A stretch of DNA of 64,000 nucleotides from Acetomicrobium sp. S15 = DSM 107314 (GTDB lineage: Bacteria; Synergistota; Synergistia; Synergistales; Thermosynergistaceae), in NCBI RefSeq assembly GCF_016125955.1, contig NZ_JADEVE010000244.1, forward strand, positions 1-64,000, given 5' to 3'. Each line of letters starts with the position of its first letter. Within the stretch, counting starts at the first letter, position 1. The notes under the pieces are model-generated. The model saw nothing but the letters and a program-made list of their open reading frames with translations. It did not search any database and was not told the origin of the DNA. The position numbers and the translations under genes were made by a program. Of the stretch, positions 35,012 through 43,556 are shown piece after piece.

Positions 35012-36466
35012 ATGGCCATGACCATTTATGATAGGGTGAAAGGCATAGTATCTTATAAGCTTTTGGAGCAAGTAGCGAAGATGGCTAGCGAAGGGGATGA
35101 GTCCAAGCTGGCCTTTCTTTTCGAGACTATATCTCGCCTTTCGCCGGCTAAGTATCATCGCGAGACCTTTCACGATCTGGCGGAAATGGTTCGCGCGGAC
35201 CACCCGTTTGTGGGCGTGTTTCGAAGGGTCTTACAGGAGCTTCATCCGAATTGCCGTAAAAAATTTATCATGAATTTCTTGGTAAATTTTGTCGTCCTAT
35301 CGCGTGGGATACGCGACCGCAAAGAAAAAGAGCTCGGCATTCATATACCGAACTTTATGGTGATAAGCCCTACAATGCGCTGTAATCTCCACTGTCGCGG
35401 CTGCTATGCCGGCGAGTATGACACCAGCAAGGACCTATCCTTAGAAGAGCTCGATGACATTATAAAACAGGCTAAAGAGCTTGGCATGTATTTCTTCACC
35501 ATCTCCGGTGGGGAAGCGTTCACGAGGCCCGATCTCTTTGAGCTGTGGGCGAAACATAGCGACGAATGCTATTTCCAGGTTTACACGAACGGGACGCTCA
35601 TAACCGACGAAGTGGCCGATAAACTCGTAGAGCTCGGCAACGTTGCGCCTGTCATATCCATCGAAGGCAATAAGGCGGAAACGGATGCCCGTCGCGGACC
35701 TGGCATGTATGATCGCATAATGGCCACGTTTAAACGCTTGAGGGAAAAGGGCGTGCTTTATGGCTTTAGCGCCACCTATACGAGCAGCAGCGCCGACTAT
35801 ATCGCAAGCGATGCTTTTATAGAGGAGATGCTTCGAGCGGGTTGTAAAGTCGGTTGGTTCTTCCAATACATTCCCACGGGCGAAAACCCGGACCTCTCTT
35901 ACATGGCCACGCCGGAGCAGCGAGCCAAGTTGCACGAGAAGGTTGAAGAGTGGCGCAGCAAGTACCCTATCTTTTTGGGCGACTTCTGGAACGACGGTCC
36001 CTATGTCGATGGCTGCATGGCCGGGGGCGAGCGGTATCTTCACGTCATCTCCAATGGCGACGTGGAACCTTGCGTCTTTGTGCATTTCGCTGTCGACAAC
36101 ATCAGGGAAAAGAGCCTGGTAGAGATTTTGGATAGCCCGTTCTTCCGAGCGATCCGCGAGGCTCAGCCGTATGACGACGATAACTTGCTTCGTCCTTGTC
36201 TTATCATAGATCACCCATGGTTGCTGCGACAGCTTGTGGAAGAATACGGAGCCAGACCTACCCATGCTGGGGCTGAAAAGGTTATAGGCGAACTCGCCGA
36301 AGGCGTTGATTCTTACGCCCTTCGACTCAAGGAGATTTACGATCCCCTGTGGGATGAGAAGGGAAGAGAAAAGTATCTCAGGTCACTCAGCAAAGAAGAG
36401 AAGCAGGAAATGCGGGACCGCTTTTTGAAGAAGAGCTGCGTATCCTCGACATCTGAAAAGGAATAG
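35012..36466 (+). CDS. radical SAM protein with SPASM-like C terminus, unknown substrate
   Basis: The 484-residue enzyme carries the 4Fe-4S motif CNLHCRGC around residue 122 and the SAM-binding GGE step in FTISGGEAFTRPDL. It has a roughly 110-residue helical N-terminal extension not seen in short radical SAM enzymes. Its C-terminal cysteines (DGCMAGGERY, DVEPCVFVHF, LLRPCLII) suggest an auxiliary iron-sulfur cluster. The substrate is unknown; no precursor peptide is evident beside it except possibly the small helical protein upstream. ATG at 35012 follows gaggagg; a TTG at 34994 overlaps that site. Confidence 0.82.
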   Translation: MAMTIYDRVKGIVSYKLLEQVAKMASEGDESKLAFLFETISRLSPAKYHRETFHDLAEMVRADHPFVGVFRRVLQELHPNCRKKFIMNFLVNFVVLSRGIRDRKEKELGIHIPNFMVISPTMRCNLHCRGCYAGEYDTSKDLSLEELDDIIKQAKELGMYFFTISGGEAFTRPDLFELWAKHSDECYFQVYTNGTLITDEVADKLVELGNVAPVISIEGNKAETDARRGPGMYDRIMATFKRLREKGVLYGFSATYTSSSADYIASDAFIEEMLRAGCKVGWFFQYIPTGENPDLSYMATPEQRAKLHEKVEEWRSKYPIFLGDFWNDGPYVDGCMAGGERYLHVISNGDVEPCVFVHFAVDNIREKSLVEILDSPFFRAIREAQPYDDDNLLRPCLIIDHPWLLRQLVEEYGARPTHAGAEKVIGELAEGVDSYALRLKEIYDPLWDEKGREKYLRSLSKEEKQEMRDRFLKKSCVSSTSEKE

Positions 36467-36484
36467 ATGTGCGATGTGGGGTGA

Positions 36485-36799
36485 ATGGACGAAATGAAGA
36501 GCTATGCTCTCGCTGTGGCAGCCGGCATGATAATTGCCGCGCTCTATGCGGTTCAAAACGGAGACATTATAACGGTTAATTTCTTGATTTGGCAGAGGGA
36601 TGTGCACCAAGGAATATGGGAAGTCCTCGTTTTCGCCGCTGGAGCTTTGTTGATGTGGGTCGCCTCAGTGGGAGCGATAGTAGAGCTAAAAGGACGCGGC
36701 AAGTCTCGTGTGAAGGAGCTTGAGAAGCAGATCTCCGCTTTGGAAAAAGAGAAGGCCTCGTTCATAGAAGCGCTGCAGGGAGGACACAAAGAAGAATAA
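36485..36799 (+). CDS. LapA-domain (DUF1049) membrane protein
   Basis: The 104-residue protein has two hydrophobic spans (about 5-22 and 45-65) with the LapA-domain feature AVQNGDIITVNFLIW between them. It ends in a cytoplasmic coiled coil (VKELEKQISALEKEKASFIE). E. coli LapA/LapB proteins regulate lipopolysaccharide synthesis; no lapB-type TPR gene is present here, so only the domain is assigned. It starts 18 bp after the radical SAM gene. A Met three codons on is an alternative start. Confidence 0.82.
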   Translation: MDEMKSYALAVAAGMIIAALYAVQNGDIITVNFLIWQRDVHQGIWEVLVFAAGALLMWVASVGAIVELKGRGKSRVKELEKQISALEKEKASFIEALQGGHKEE

Positions 36800-37214
36800 C
36801 CCGGTTCAGGTCTTTGCTTTTTGTGTTTTGTTGCCCTCGTGCGCTTATAGGGTGCGCGTGGGCAACAATCCTTCCAAGTTTTAATCCTCTTTAGAGCAAT
36901 TTCGATACAGTGCCCCCAGGATTGAAATTCGAGGCCTCTCGGTTCGTCCAGGGGCAGCAGTATAATCCCGTGTTGTCTCCGAAGGTTTGAATGCTGTTTC
37001 GCAATGCCCTGTGGACTATCGTTTTCATTGCCTCCAATATAAACTGCGAGGCTTTTCAGCGTCGACTCTATAGAATAAATTACGGGATATGTACAGGCGT
37101 ATGATTTTGGCGCATTCGGCATAATTTTTGTAGCTTCTCATGTGGGTGTGAGAAATGATATCATGTGTCGGAAGGGCGGAGTTGGCCTCTTAAACAAAAG
37201 GACGGATTTGACAT
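36800..37214. other. 415-bp gene-free region upstream of rel
   Basis: No convincing protein gene lies here. The left half folds into a candidate structured RNA (36830-36988, listed separately). The right half holds ttctca/tgagaa arms (around 37133-37153), a gatatc palindrome near 37157, and presumably the rel promoter, although I cannot pick a good -35/-10 pair. A weak minus-strand opening (about 36800-37122) and a 45-codon minus-strand frame behind ggagg (around 37032 leftward) were considered but not supported. Confidence 0.5.
36830..36988. ncRNA. candidate structured RNA (orientation uncertain)
   Basis: Two adjoining structures are visible. A 37-base hairpin spans 36830-36866 (gttgccc with gggcaac, continuing inward past one mismatch). 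Next to it, 36867-36874 pairs with 36981-36988 (7 of 8), closing a large bubble. Inside lies a longer hairpin with 36905-36908/36960-36963, 36911-36916/36951-36956, 36919-36921/36947-36949 and 36930-36933/36938-36941. A closing stem, wide bubble and long terminal hairpin recall the 6S RNA layout, but I see no conserved 6S sequence and no clear promoter or terminator. Confidence 0.35.
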
Positions 37215-39500
37215 ATGAAGCCTAAGGGCGAACTCAAGAGTGAAGATATAGGAATTCGAGCTGTAGGCGCCGAAACTCACAGCGGTGGCGGAAAAGCGTT
37301 GCGGCTTTTGAGAGACAGCTTCATCGGCCGACTGCCGGAGACCGAGCGTCATACGGCGGTGAAGCTGGCGTGGCAAACGCTATGGGAGAAAGCCTGCGCC
37401 TATCTGCCGAAGGAGGAGCTCTCTCAGCTGGGTGAAGCCCTAGTGTTGGCTGCCAAGGCTCATGCCGACCAGAAGAGGGCTACGGGCGAGCCTTATATAA
37501 TCCACTCGATTTATGTTGCTACGATACTGGCTGACATGGAGTTGGATAATGAGACTCTTATGGCTGCTATCCTTCATGACGCTTTGGAAGATACCACTCT
37601 TGGTCCTGAGGCCATAAAAGAGCGTTTTGGCCAGAGCGTGCTCACTCTCGTTGATGGAGTAACCAAGTTAGGAAGCCTTCCCTTTGGGTCCTTGGAGGAA
37701 TATCAGGCCGAGAACTTGCGCAAGATGTTTCTCGTCATGGCGAAGGACATCAGGGTTGTGCTGATCAAGTTGGCCGATCGGCTTCACAATATGCGCACCA
37801 TTCAAATACTTCCCAGGGATAAGCAGATCAGAATTGCGCGAGAGACGCTTGAGATATATGCCCCCCTTTCACATCGCTTAGGGATATATCAACTGAAGCG
37901 CGAACTCGAAGACCTGGCTTTCAAAGTGCTTTATCCGGAGACGTATTATGAAATTCGTAGGAGAGTGCGCAAAAAGCTGCCGGAAAGAGAAGCCATCGTG
38001 AAACAGGCTATCGACGTCCTCGCTAAGCGTTTTCAAGAGGTGGGGCTTAAGGCTTACATCACGGGCAGGGCTAAGCACTTTTACAGCATCTACGAGAAAA
38101 TGCAAAGGAAAGGGCTCACGCTCGACCAGATATATGACCTTTTGGCTTTGAGAGTGGTCGTAGGGAGCGTTGCGGAGTGCTATCAAGCGCTCGGCATCGT
38201 GCATACAATTTGGAAGCCCATTCCTGGTCAGTTTGACGATTATATAGCTAACCCCAAGAGCAATATGTATCAATCCCTTCATACCACGATCGTAGGTCCT
38301 TCGGGCGAACCGCTGGAGATTCAGATTAGGACATGGGAGATGCACTGGCTTGCCGAATATGGTATAGCAGCTCACTGGCGATATAAAGAAGGATACGGCA
38401 AGCCGGACAACTTGGATGCCAAGCTCGCGTGGATACGCCAGGTGCTGGAGACGCAATCCGAAGGCTCTCCTCCATCGGAGTTTCTCGAGAACCTAAAGGT
38501 AGATGTGCTTTCGTCGGAGGTCTTCGTCTTCACGCCGAAGGGCAGTGTGGTATCCCTGCCGAAGGGTGCCACTCCTGTCGATTTCGCATACGCCATCCAT
38601 ACGGAGGTGGGACATAAGTGCGTAGGGGCAATGGTCAATGGGCGCATAGTCCCCATGAACTACGAATTGCAGAACGGCGACATAGTGCGCATCCTCACTT
38701 CTCCCCAAGGACGTCCATCGCGGGACTGGTTGAACATAGCCCGCACCGGCAGGGCGAAGTCCAAGATAAAGGCGTATTTCCGTCAGATGGAGCGATCCGA
38801 GCGGGAGGACAAGCTCAACAGGGGCAGGGAACTGTTAGAGAGGGAAATCCGCAGGCGTCTGAACGACGATTCGATATCGCTGGAGGAGTTGGGATCGTCT
38901 CTCAGCAAGGTCTCCCATGATCTGGGTTATGGAAACGGCGAGGATCTCATAGCGGCTGTCGGAGCCGGCAACCAAAATGTATCTGCGGTGGCTTCGCGCA
39001 TAGCTGAGCACCTCAGTTCCAAGGGCAGAGGTGAAGAGAAGCCCCATGAACCCGCAAAGAGGGAAGCTGAGTCCGAGATTATAGTTGAGGGGACAAGTGG
39101 GCTGACGGTGACCATAGCCAACTGTTGCACCCCTGTGCCTGGCGACGCAATCGTAGGATATGTGACGAGAAATCGCGGCATCACGGCTCATCGTAAGGAT
39201 TGTCCCAATATACAAGGACTCCCTGAGGAGAAAAAGGTCTCTTTGTCCTGGGGCAAGACCAATAGCGGCTACACAGCTCGCTTGTACTTGGAGGCTATCG
39301 ATCGTGCAGGATTATTTGCTGACGTTACCCAAGCCATAAATGCTACCGAAGGGATTATTTCGGCCATCAAAGCTCATGTAATTGAAGCGAACCGAGCTCG
39401 CATGTCGATGGAGATACAGGTTAAAGATGTAGGGCAACTCTATAAAATTATGGCTCGCCTAAACGCGGTTGAGAGCGTCATCAATGTCTCTCGGGGGTGA
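37215..39500 (+). CDS. rel: bifunctional (p)ppGpp synthetase/hydrolase (Rel)
   Basis: The 761-residue stringent-response enzyme has an HD hydrolase domain with HDALEDT intact, so it should degrade (p)ppGpp. The synthetase domain (RAKHFYSIYEKMQRKG, EIQIRTWEMHWLAEYGIAAH), TGS (VFVFTPKGSVVSLPKGATPVDFAY), a conserved-cysteine segment (NCCTPVPGD) and a C-terminal ACT domain follow. About 30 poorly conserved residues precede the HD domain. A single long Rel is typical outside the beta/gammaproteobacteria. ATG at 37215 has aaagga upstream. dtd follows after four bases, a common pairing. Confidence 0.95.
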   Translation: MKPKGELKSEDIGIRAVGAETHSGGGKALRLLRDSFIGRLPETERHTAVKLAWQTLWEKACAYLPKEELSQLGEALVLAAKAHADQKRATGEPYIIHSIYVATILADMELDNETLMAAILHDALEDTTLGPEAIKERFGQSVLTLVDGVTKLGSLPFGSLEEYQAENLRKMFLVMAKDIRVVLIKLADRLHNMRTIQILPRDKQIRIARETLEIYAPLSHRLGIYQLKRELEDLAFKVLYPETYYEIRRRVRKKLPEREAIVKQAIDVLAKRFQEVGLKAYITGRAKHFYSIYEKMQRKGLTLDQIYDLLALRVVVGSVAECYQALGIVHTIWKPIPGQFDDYIANPKSNMYQSLHTTIVGPSGEPLEIQIRTWEMHWLAEYGIAAHWRYKEGYGKPDNLDAKLAWIRQVLETQSEGSPPSEFLENLKVDVLSSEVFVFTPKGSVVSLPKGATPVDFAYAIHTEVGHKCVGAMVNGRIVPMNYELQNGDIVRILTSPQGRPSRDWLNIARTGRAKSKIKAYFRQMERSEREDKLNRGRELLEREIRRRLNDDSISLEELGSSLSKVSHDLGYGNGEDLIAAVGAGNQNVSAVASRIAEHLSSKGRGEEKPHEPAKREAESEIIVEGTSGLTVTIANCCTPVPGDAIVGYVTRNRGITAHRKDCPNIQGLPEEKKVSLSWGKTNSGYTARLYLEAIDRAGLFADVTQAINATEGIISAIKAHVIEANRARMSMEIQVKDVGQLYKIMARLNAVESVINVSRG

Positions 39501-39504
39501 TGGC

Positions 39505-39963
39505 TTGAGAGCTGTGTTGCAGCGGGTGAAATGGGCCTACGTCGATGTGGGTGGCAAAAGGATATCCGAAATAGGGCCGGGGATATTGCTCCTTGTGGGC
39601 TTTTCCCACTGTGACGATAACGAGAGCCTCGAGTGGATGGCTAACAAGGTGGTCAACTTGCGCATCTTCGAAGATGAAAATGGTAAAATGAACCGCTCTG
39701 TAGTCGAGGTTGGTGGCTCTGTTTTGGTTGTCTCTCAGTTTACGCTCTATGCCGATTGTAGCAAGGGTAGGCGTCCGTCCTTTGTGAATGCCGCCACCCA
39801 GGATGTTGCCGAAAGGCTGTATGAAAATTTCCTCGGCGTTCTGAGATCACGTCATGGGGCTATCAAGAGCGGTATATTCCAAGCCCATATGGAAGTGAGT
39901 CTTTGCAATAATGGACCTGTGACTTTGATGCTTGACTCGACCAAAGGAGGAAGCGCCGAATGA
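39505..39963 (+). CDS. dtd: D-aminoacyl-tRNA deacylase
   Basis: The 152-residue DTD hydrolyses D-amino acids from mischarged tRNAs. Signatures: MRAVLQRVKWAYVDV start, SQFTLYADCSKGRRPSF (containing the SQFTL active motif) and the cross-subunit NNGPVTLML, the Gly-cisPro-type NGPVT motif. TTG at 39505 restores the typical MRAVLQRV N terminus, with cggggg upstream; an earlier start would overlap rel. Stop overlaps the next ATG in ATGA form. Confidence 0.95.
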   Translation: MRAVLQRVKWAYVDVGGKRISEIGPGILLLVGFSHCDDNESLEWMANKVVNLRIFEDENGKMNRSVVEVGGSVLVVSQFTLYADCSKGRRPSFVNAATQDVAERLYENFLGVLRSRHGAIKSGIFQAHMEVSLCNNGPVTLMLDSTKGGSAE

Positions 39964-40586
39964 ATGTGAAGTGCTTTTATCTGGGACCATTGTTTACAAA
40001 TGGCTATCTCTTATGGGACGATTTAGGTAACGCGGCCTTTGTGGATCCCGGCGAGGAGAGCGCGGAGGTGTTAAAATTTTTGGACGAGGGACGGCTCAAA
40101 CTGTTATGGATCTTCCTCACCCATGGTCATCCGGATCATATAGGAGGTGTCGAAGTGCTGAGGAAGGTGGCACTTTATGGGGTTGCCATTCACGAGGCCG
40201 ATATCCCCATGTTCGTGGAGCCGACGCTTGGCCTTTCGCCTCTTTTCGGCTCAAGGCGTCCTTCTCATCCTGAAAAGGTGCTCCAGGACGGGGATAGGAT
40301 TACCGTCGGCCGCCTCGTCTTTACCGTCATCCATACGCCAGGTCACACCCCTGGAAGCGTTTGCTTTCTGGTTGAAGGAGAAGGAGGGCAACTCTTGCTC
40401 TCGGGAGATACACTCTTCGCTCAAAGCGTCGGGCGCACGGATTTGCCTGGAGGAGACGGGGCAAAACTCCTTTCTTCCCTCAGGCGCCTTGCCGAGTTGC
40501 CCGATGACCTCTTGGTCCTCCCCGGCCATGGTCCCAAAACGACGATTGGTGACGAGCGCAGGGACAATCCGTTTTGGCCACGATGA
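39960..40586 (+). CDS. metallo-beta-lactamase fold hydrolase (glyoxalase II-like, YcbL type)
   Basis: The 208-residue protein has the metal motif HGHPDHIGG (two Zn/Fe ligand histidines and Asp), then HTPGHTPGSV, SGDTLFAQSVGRTDLPGG and PGHGPKTTIGDERRDNPF, the standard pattern of short glyoxalase II-like enzymes. The likely reaction is thioester hydrolysis, but the natural substrate is unknown. It overlaps dtd by four bases and radC by four bases, so it is translated with them. Confidence 0.9.
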   Translation: MNVKCFYLGPLFTNGYLLWDDLGNAAFVDPGEESAEVLKFLDEGRLKLLWIFLTHGHPDHIGGVEVLRKVALYGVAIHEADIPMFVEPTLGLSPLFGSRRPSHPEKVLQDGDRITVGRLVFTVIHTPGHTPGSVCFLVEGEGGQLLLSGDTLFAQSVGRTDLPGGDGAKLLSSLRRLAELPDDLLVLPGHGPKTTIGDERRDNPFWPR

Positions 40587-41236
40587 GGGTGAAGTCGCTC
40601 CCCGCTGATGAACGCCCTAGGGAACGGCTCCTTTCGTCCGGTCCAGAGGCGCTTTCCGGGACGGAACTCCTGGCCATCCTCCTCCGCACAGGAGATAGCA
40701 AGCGGGGCGTGATGGAGCTTGCATCGCATGTATTAGAGCAGTGTGGCGGCATAACAGGGCTTTGCCGGGCTACCCCAAACGAGCTCCTCTCCATTCCTGG
40801 GGTGGGCAGAGCTAAAGCAGCCACTCTTTTGGCTGCTACGGAGCTGGCCAAGCGTGTGTTTGGTGGTCAAGAGCGCAAGTCGACCTCGAGTTGGGAATGG
40901 CGCTTGCACGAGTGGGTCTCTCGTCTTAGCTTGGAAGGTAGAGAGTTTGTGGTGGCGATATACGCCGATGATGATGAGGCGTTCGTAGGCGATGATCGCC
41001 TCTCTTACGGAGGTGTCGATGGGGCTTTTATCGATGTGAAATATTTGTTGAGAAGGGCTCTCCGCATGGGCGCTTCTAAGGTGGTCCTGCTCCATAATCA
41101 CCCCGACGGGGCGTTGGAGGCGAGCGATGAGGATATGCAGCTCACCAAGATAATTTCTCAGATGATGCATTTAGTGGGGCTTGAGTTCTTGGGTCATTGC
41201 ATCGTGGCTCAAGGTAGTTATAAGTGGGTGAAATAG
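40583..41236 (+). CDS. radC: RadC family protein (JAB/MPN domain)
   Basis: The 217-residue protein combines a helix-hairpin-helix (LLSIPGVGRAKAATLLAATEL) with a JAB1/MPN metalloprotease-like domain. The JAMM ligands are present in HNHPDGALEASDED, with Ala replacing the usual Pro. RadC is not a true repair enzyme and its role is uncertain; it commonly sits directly upstream of mreB, as here. The ATG at 40583 forms ATGA with the upstream stop; a TTG nine bases earlier is possible. Confidence 0.9.
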   Translation: MRVKSLPADERPRERLLSSGPEALSGTELLAILLRTGDSKRGVMELASHVLEQCGGITGLCRATPNELLSIPGVGRAKAATLLAATELAKRVFGGQERKSTSSWEWRLHEWVSRLSLEGREFVVAIYADDDEAFVGDDRLSYGGVDGAFIDVKYLLRRALRMGASKVVLLHNHPDGALEASDEDMQLTKIISQMMHLVGLEFLGHCIVAQGSYKWVK

Positions 41237-41266
41237 CGACACTTGGCGAAAGCGAGGGAGAAGAGC

Positions 41267-42319
41267 GTGTTCAAGCGCTTATCTGGAATCTTCGGTCACG
41301 ATATAGGCCTTGATCTGGGCACATCTAACGTGGTGGTTTATGTCAAGGGCAAGGGGATATTCATAGATGAGCCATCCGTGGTCTCCTATCGGCAGGGACC
41401 TAAGGGGAAGCGCGAAGTAATAGCTATTGGACGCAGAGCAAAAAGCATGATGGGAAAGACCCCCGCAGGGATCGAAACAGTTCGTCCGTTGCAACATGGC
41501 GTTATAGCCGATTTCGAGGCGACTGAGGCTATGGTCTGGCACTTTATACGCACGGCCAACGGAGGCAGGCGATTTTTGGCCCATCCCAAAGTTGTAGCCT
41601 GTGTCCCAGCTTGCGGTACTGAGGTTGAACGACGGGCGGTTGTAGATGCGGCCCTCGCAGCGGGGGCGCGGGAGGCATATGTCGTGGAGGAGCCGGTAGC
41701 GGCTGCCATAGGTGCTGGACTTCCCATAAACGAACCGAGGGGCAATATGGTGGTCGATATAGGTGGAGGCACCAGCGAAGTCGCAGTCCTCTCTTTGGGG
41801 GGGATAGTCGTCAGCGATTCCGTCAGGATGGCTGGCGATGACATAGACGAAGCCATTGTAAGCCTTTTGCGTCAAGAGAAGAAGCTTTACATAGGCAATA
41901 TAACAGCTGAGGAGATTAAGGTTCAGATAGGGTCGGCCTACCCCTTGGACGAAGAGTTGGAGATGGAGGTCAAAGGACGCGATCTCACAAACGGCCTCCC
42001 CCGTGCGGTAAGGATAACCTCAGGAGAGGTGAGAGAGGCGTTAGAGCCTATATTGCTGCGCATAGAGGAAAAAATCCGTGAGACCTTGGAGCGCACCCAA
42101 CCGGAGTTAGCCAGGGATATCGTTGAGCATGGGATCGTCTTGAGCGGCGGAGGTTCGCTTTTGAGGGAGCTTCCGCGCCGCCTTTCCACCAACCTTGAGA
42201 TCCCGGTCATACTGGCAGAACAGCCGCTTTACTCTGTGGCCATAGGGTTGGGGCGAATATTAGAGAGGCTCGAGTTTATGAAACGTGCCCTCGTCTCCGT
42301 GGAGGGCGAGAATGCTTGA
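41267..42319 (+). CDS. mreB: rod-shape-determining actin homolog MreB
   Basis: The 350-residue cytoskeletal ATPase directs lateral wall synthesis. It shows actin-fold phosphate loops (DIGLDLGTSNVVVYVKGKGI and VDIGGGTSEVAVLSLGG), the ACVPACGTEVERRAVVDAA segment, and the adenosine motif (IVLSGGGSLLRELP). GTG at 41267 is preferred because gaggga lies seven bases upstream and the protein then begins MFKRLSGIFG; a TTG at 41243 has no site. Coupled to mreC by a TTGA overlap. Confidence 0.95.
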   Translation: MFKRLSGIFGHDIGLDLGTSNVVVYVKGKGIFIDEPSVVSYRQGPKGKREVIAIGRRAKSMMGKTPAGIETVRPLQHGVIADFEATEAMVWHFIRTANGGRRFLAHPKVVACVPACGTEVERRAVVDAALAAGAREAYVVEEPVAAAIGAGLPINEPRGNMVVDIGGGTSEVAVLSLGGIVVSDSVRMAGDDIDEAIVSLLRQEKKLYIGNITAEEIKVQIGSAYPLDEELEMEVKGRDLTNGLPRAVRITSGEVREALEPILLRIEEKIRETLERTQPELARDIVEHGIVLSGGGSLLRELPRRLSTNLEIPVILAEQPLYSVAIGLGRILERLEFMKRALVSVEGENA

Positions 42320-43101
42320 GCGCCTTTAAGGTTGCGTCAAAGGAGCGGCGCTTTTGGATTTGTGGTCTCGTGCTTTTGGCCGTAGCCTTGTCATTGATAG
42401 CGGCCACAGGCGGCAAAGTCTCGGTTTTGGCTGAAAGTTACGACCATGTCGGTCGCATTCTCTTTTCGATAGAGTACCCCGCTTGGGCGTTGCGCGACGG
42501 TGTATTGCGCGTCGCTTCATGGACAATTGGACGGGGCAAGTTAGAATCGCAGTTGAAAGAACTTCAGCGCGAAAATTTGGCTTTGCGTTTGCAACTTGGA
42601 CTGAGGGAAGAAAGGGCACTATTGCGCGAAGGAGGGGGCGAGGCCAGGATTGTGGCCCGCTATCCGGGCGAGTGGTGGCGTTTCGTCGTAATCGACAAAG
42701 GGTCGACCGATGGCGTAGTGCGCGGCATGCCAGCCCTTCAGAATGGGAGATTTTTGGCAGGTAGGGTTAGGTATATAGAATCAAATTCTTCCGTTATAGA
42801 ACTGATTTCGTCGTCGACGATGCTCGTTCCGGTGGTGGTCGACGATACGCGTGACATCGGCATCATTCGAGGTGATGATGTAGGAGGGGTGTGGTTGCTT
42901 TATATACCTATGGAAAGGAAGCTCGAAGCCGGCATGACGATATCGACAGCCATGGCCGGAGAGGCGCTTCCCCCGGGAATCCCCGTCGGGCGCGTAGGTG
43001 AACCTGGAGGTGCAGCGGAGGGCTATGGGAGCTATCGTTTATATCCATACGCCGATCTGTCGCAACTACGCTCCGTAACTTTAATTGATGGCACGCCATG
43101 A
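42316..43101 (+). CDS. mreC: rod-shape-determining protein MreC
   Basis: The 261-residue bitopic protein has one N-terminal span (about 12-30), a periplasmic coiled coil (LESQLKELQRENLALRLQLG), and the beta-barrel domain with VIDKGSTDGVVRGMPAL and ISSSTMLVPVVVDDTRDIGI. It links MreB to the wall synthases PBP2/RodA, both encoded just downstream. The TTG start overlaps mreB by four bases. The stop overlaps mreD in ATGA form. Confidence 0.93.
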   Translation: MSAFKVASKERRFWICGLVLLAVALSLIAATGGKVSVLAESYDHVGRILFSIEYPAWALRDGVLRVASWTIGRGKLESQLKELQRENLALRLQLGLREERALLREGGGEARIVARYPGEWWRFVVIDKGSTDGVVRGMPALQNGRFLAGRVRYIESNSSVIELISSSTMLVPVVVDDTRDIGIIRGDDVGGVWLLYIPMERKLEAGMTISTAMAGEALPPGIPVGRVGEPGGAAEGYGSYRLYPYADLSQLRSVTLIDGTP

Positions 43102-43556
43102 TTTATCTCTTCTGGTGGCTCTTTCAGGATCTGTTGCAGGTCCTGGTGCATGGCTGGATCTTAGCGCCTGACGTTTTTCTGATGGCCCTCTTGTTCGCGT
43201 TGCCACTTAAAGATCATGAGGGAGGACTGCTGTTGTGGGTCGCCTTTTTGGGCGGTATATTGTGGGACTTGAGATGGTCCGGCCTTATAGGCCTTACCGG
43301 CGGTCTTTACGTGATGGCCCTGATGGGCATGAAGGGAATATGGGAGTTAGTGCCTCCCTCGGCTAAAGGATTTCGCATAGTCCTTGGCTTAGTCTTGGGT
43401 TTTCATTTTATAGTTGGCTTGTTGCGCCTTCTCTTTTTCGGAGGACAAGGAGAGGCGCTCTTCGTCCAGTTTGCTGGACAGCAGTTAGGAGGAGCATTGG
43501 TGGCGTTGTTGTCTTACCTTTCATATATCGGCGAGAGAAGTTCCTTTCATGAGTAA
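43098..43556 (+). CDS. mreD: rod-shape-determining protein MreD
   Basis: A 152-residue integral membrane protein with about five spans, poorly conserved in sequence as usual for MreD, but fixed by position between mreC and mrdA. Features are the FLMALLFALPLKDHEGGLLLW loop and GGILWDLRWSGLIGLTGG. It is predicted to stabilise the elongasome. Overlaps mreC by four and mrdA by eight bases. Confidence 0.86.
   Translation: MIYLFWWLFQDLLQVLVHGWILAPDVFLMALLFALPLKDHEGGLLLWVAFLGGILWDLRWSGLIGLTGGLYVMALMGMKGIWELVPPSAKGFRIVLGLVLGFHFIVGLLRLLFFGGQGEALFVQFAGQQLGGALVALLSYLSYIGERSSFHE

Noticed and set aside
36553-37122. A 189-residue minus-strand reading frame covering lapA and the gap before rel
   Set aside because: It overlaps the real LapA-domain gene, has no ribosome-binding site and matches no family I know. 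The part in the gap coincides with the stems of the candidate RNA.
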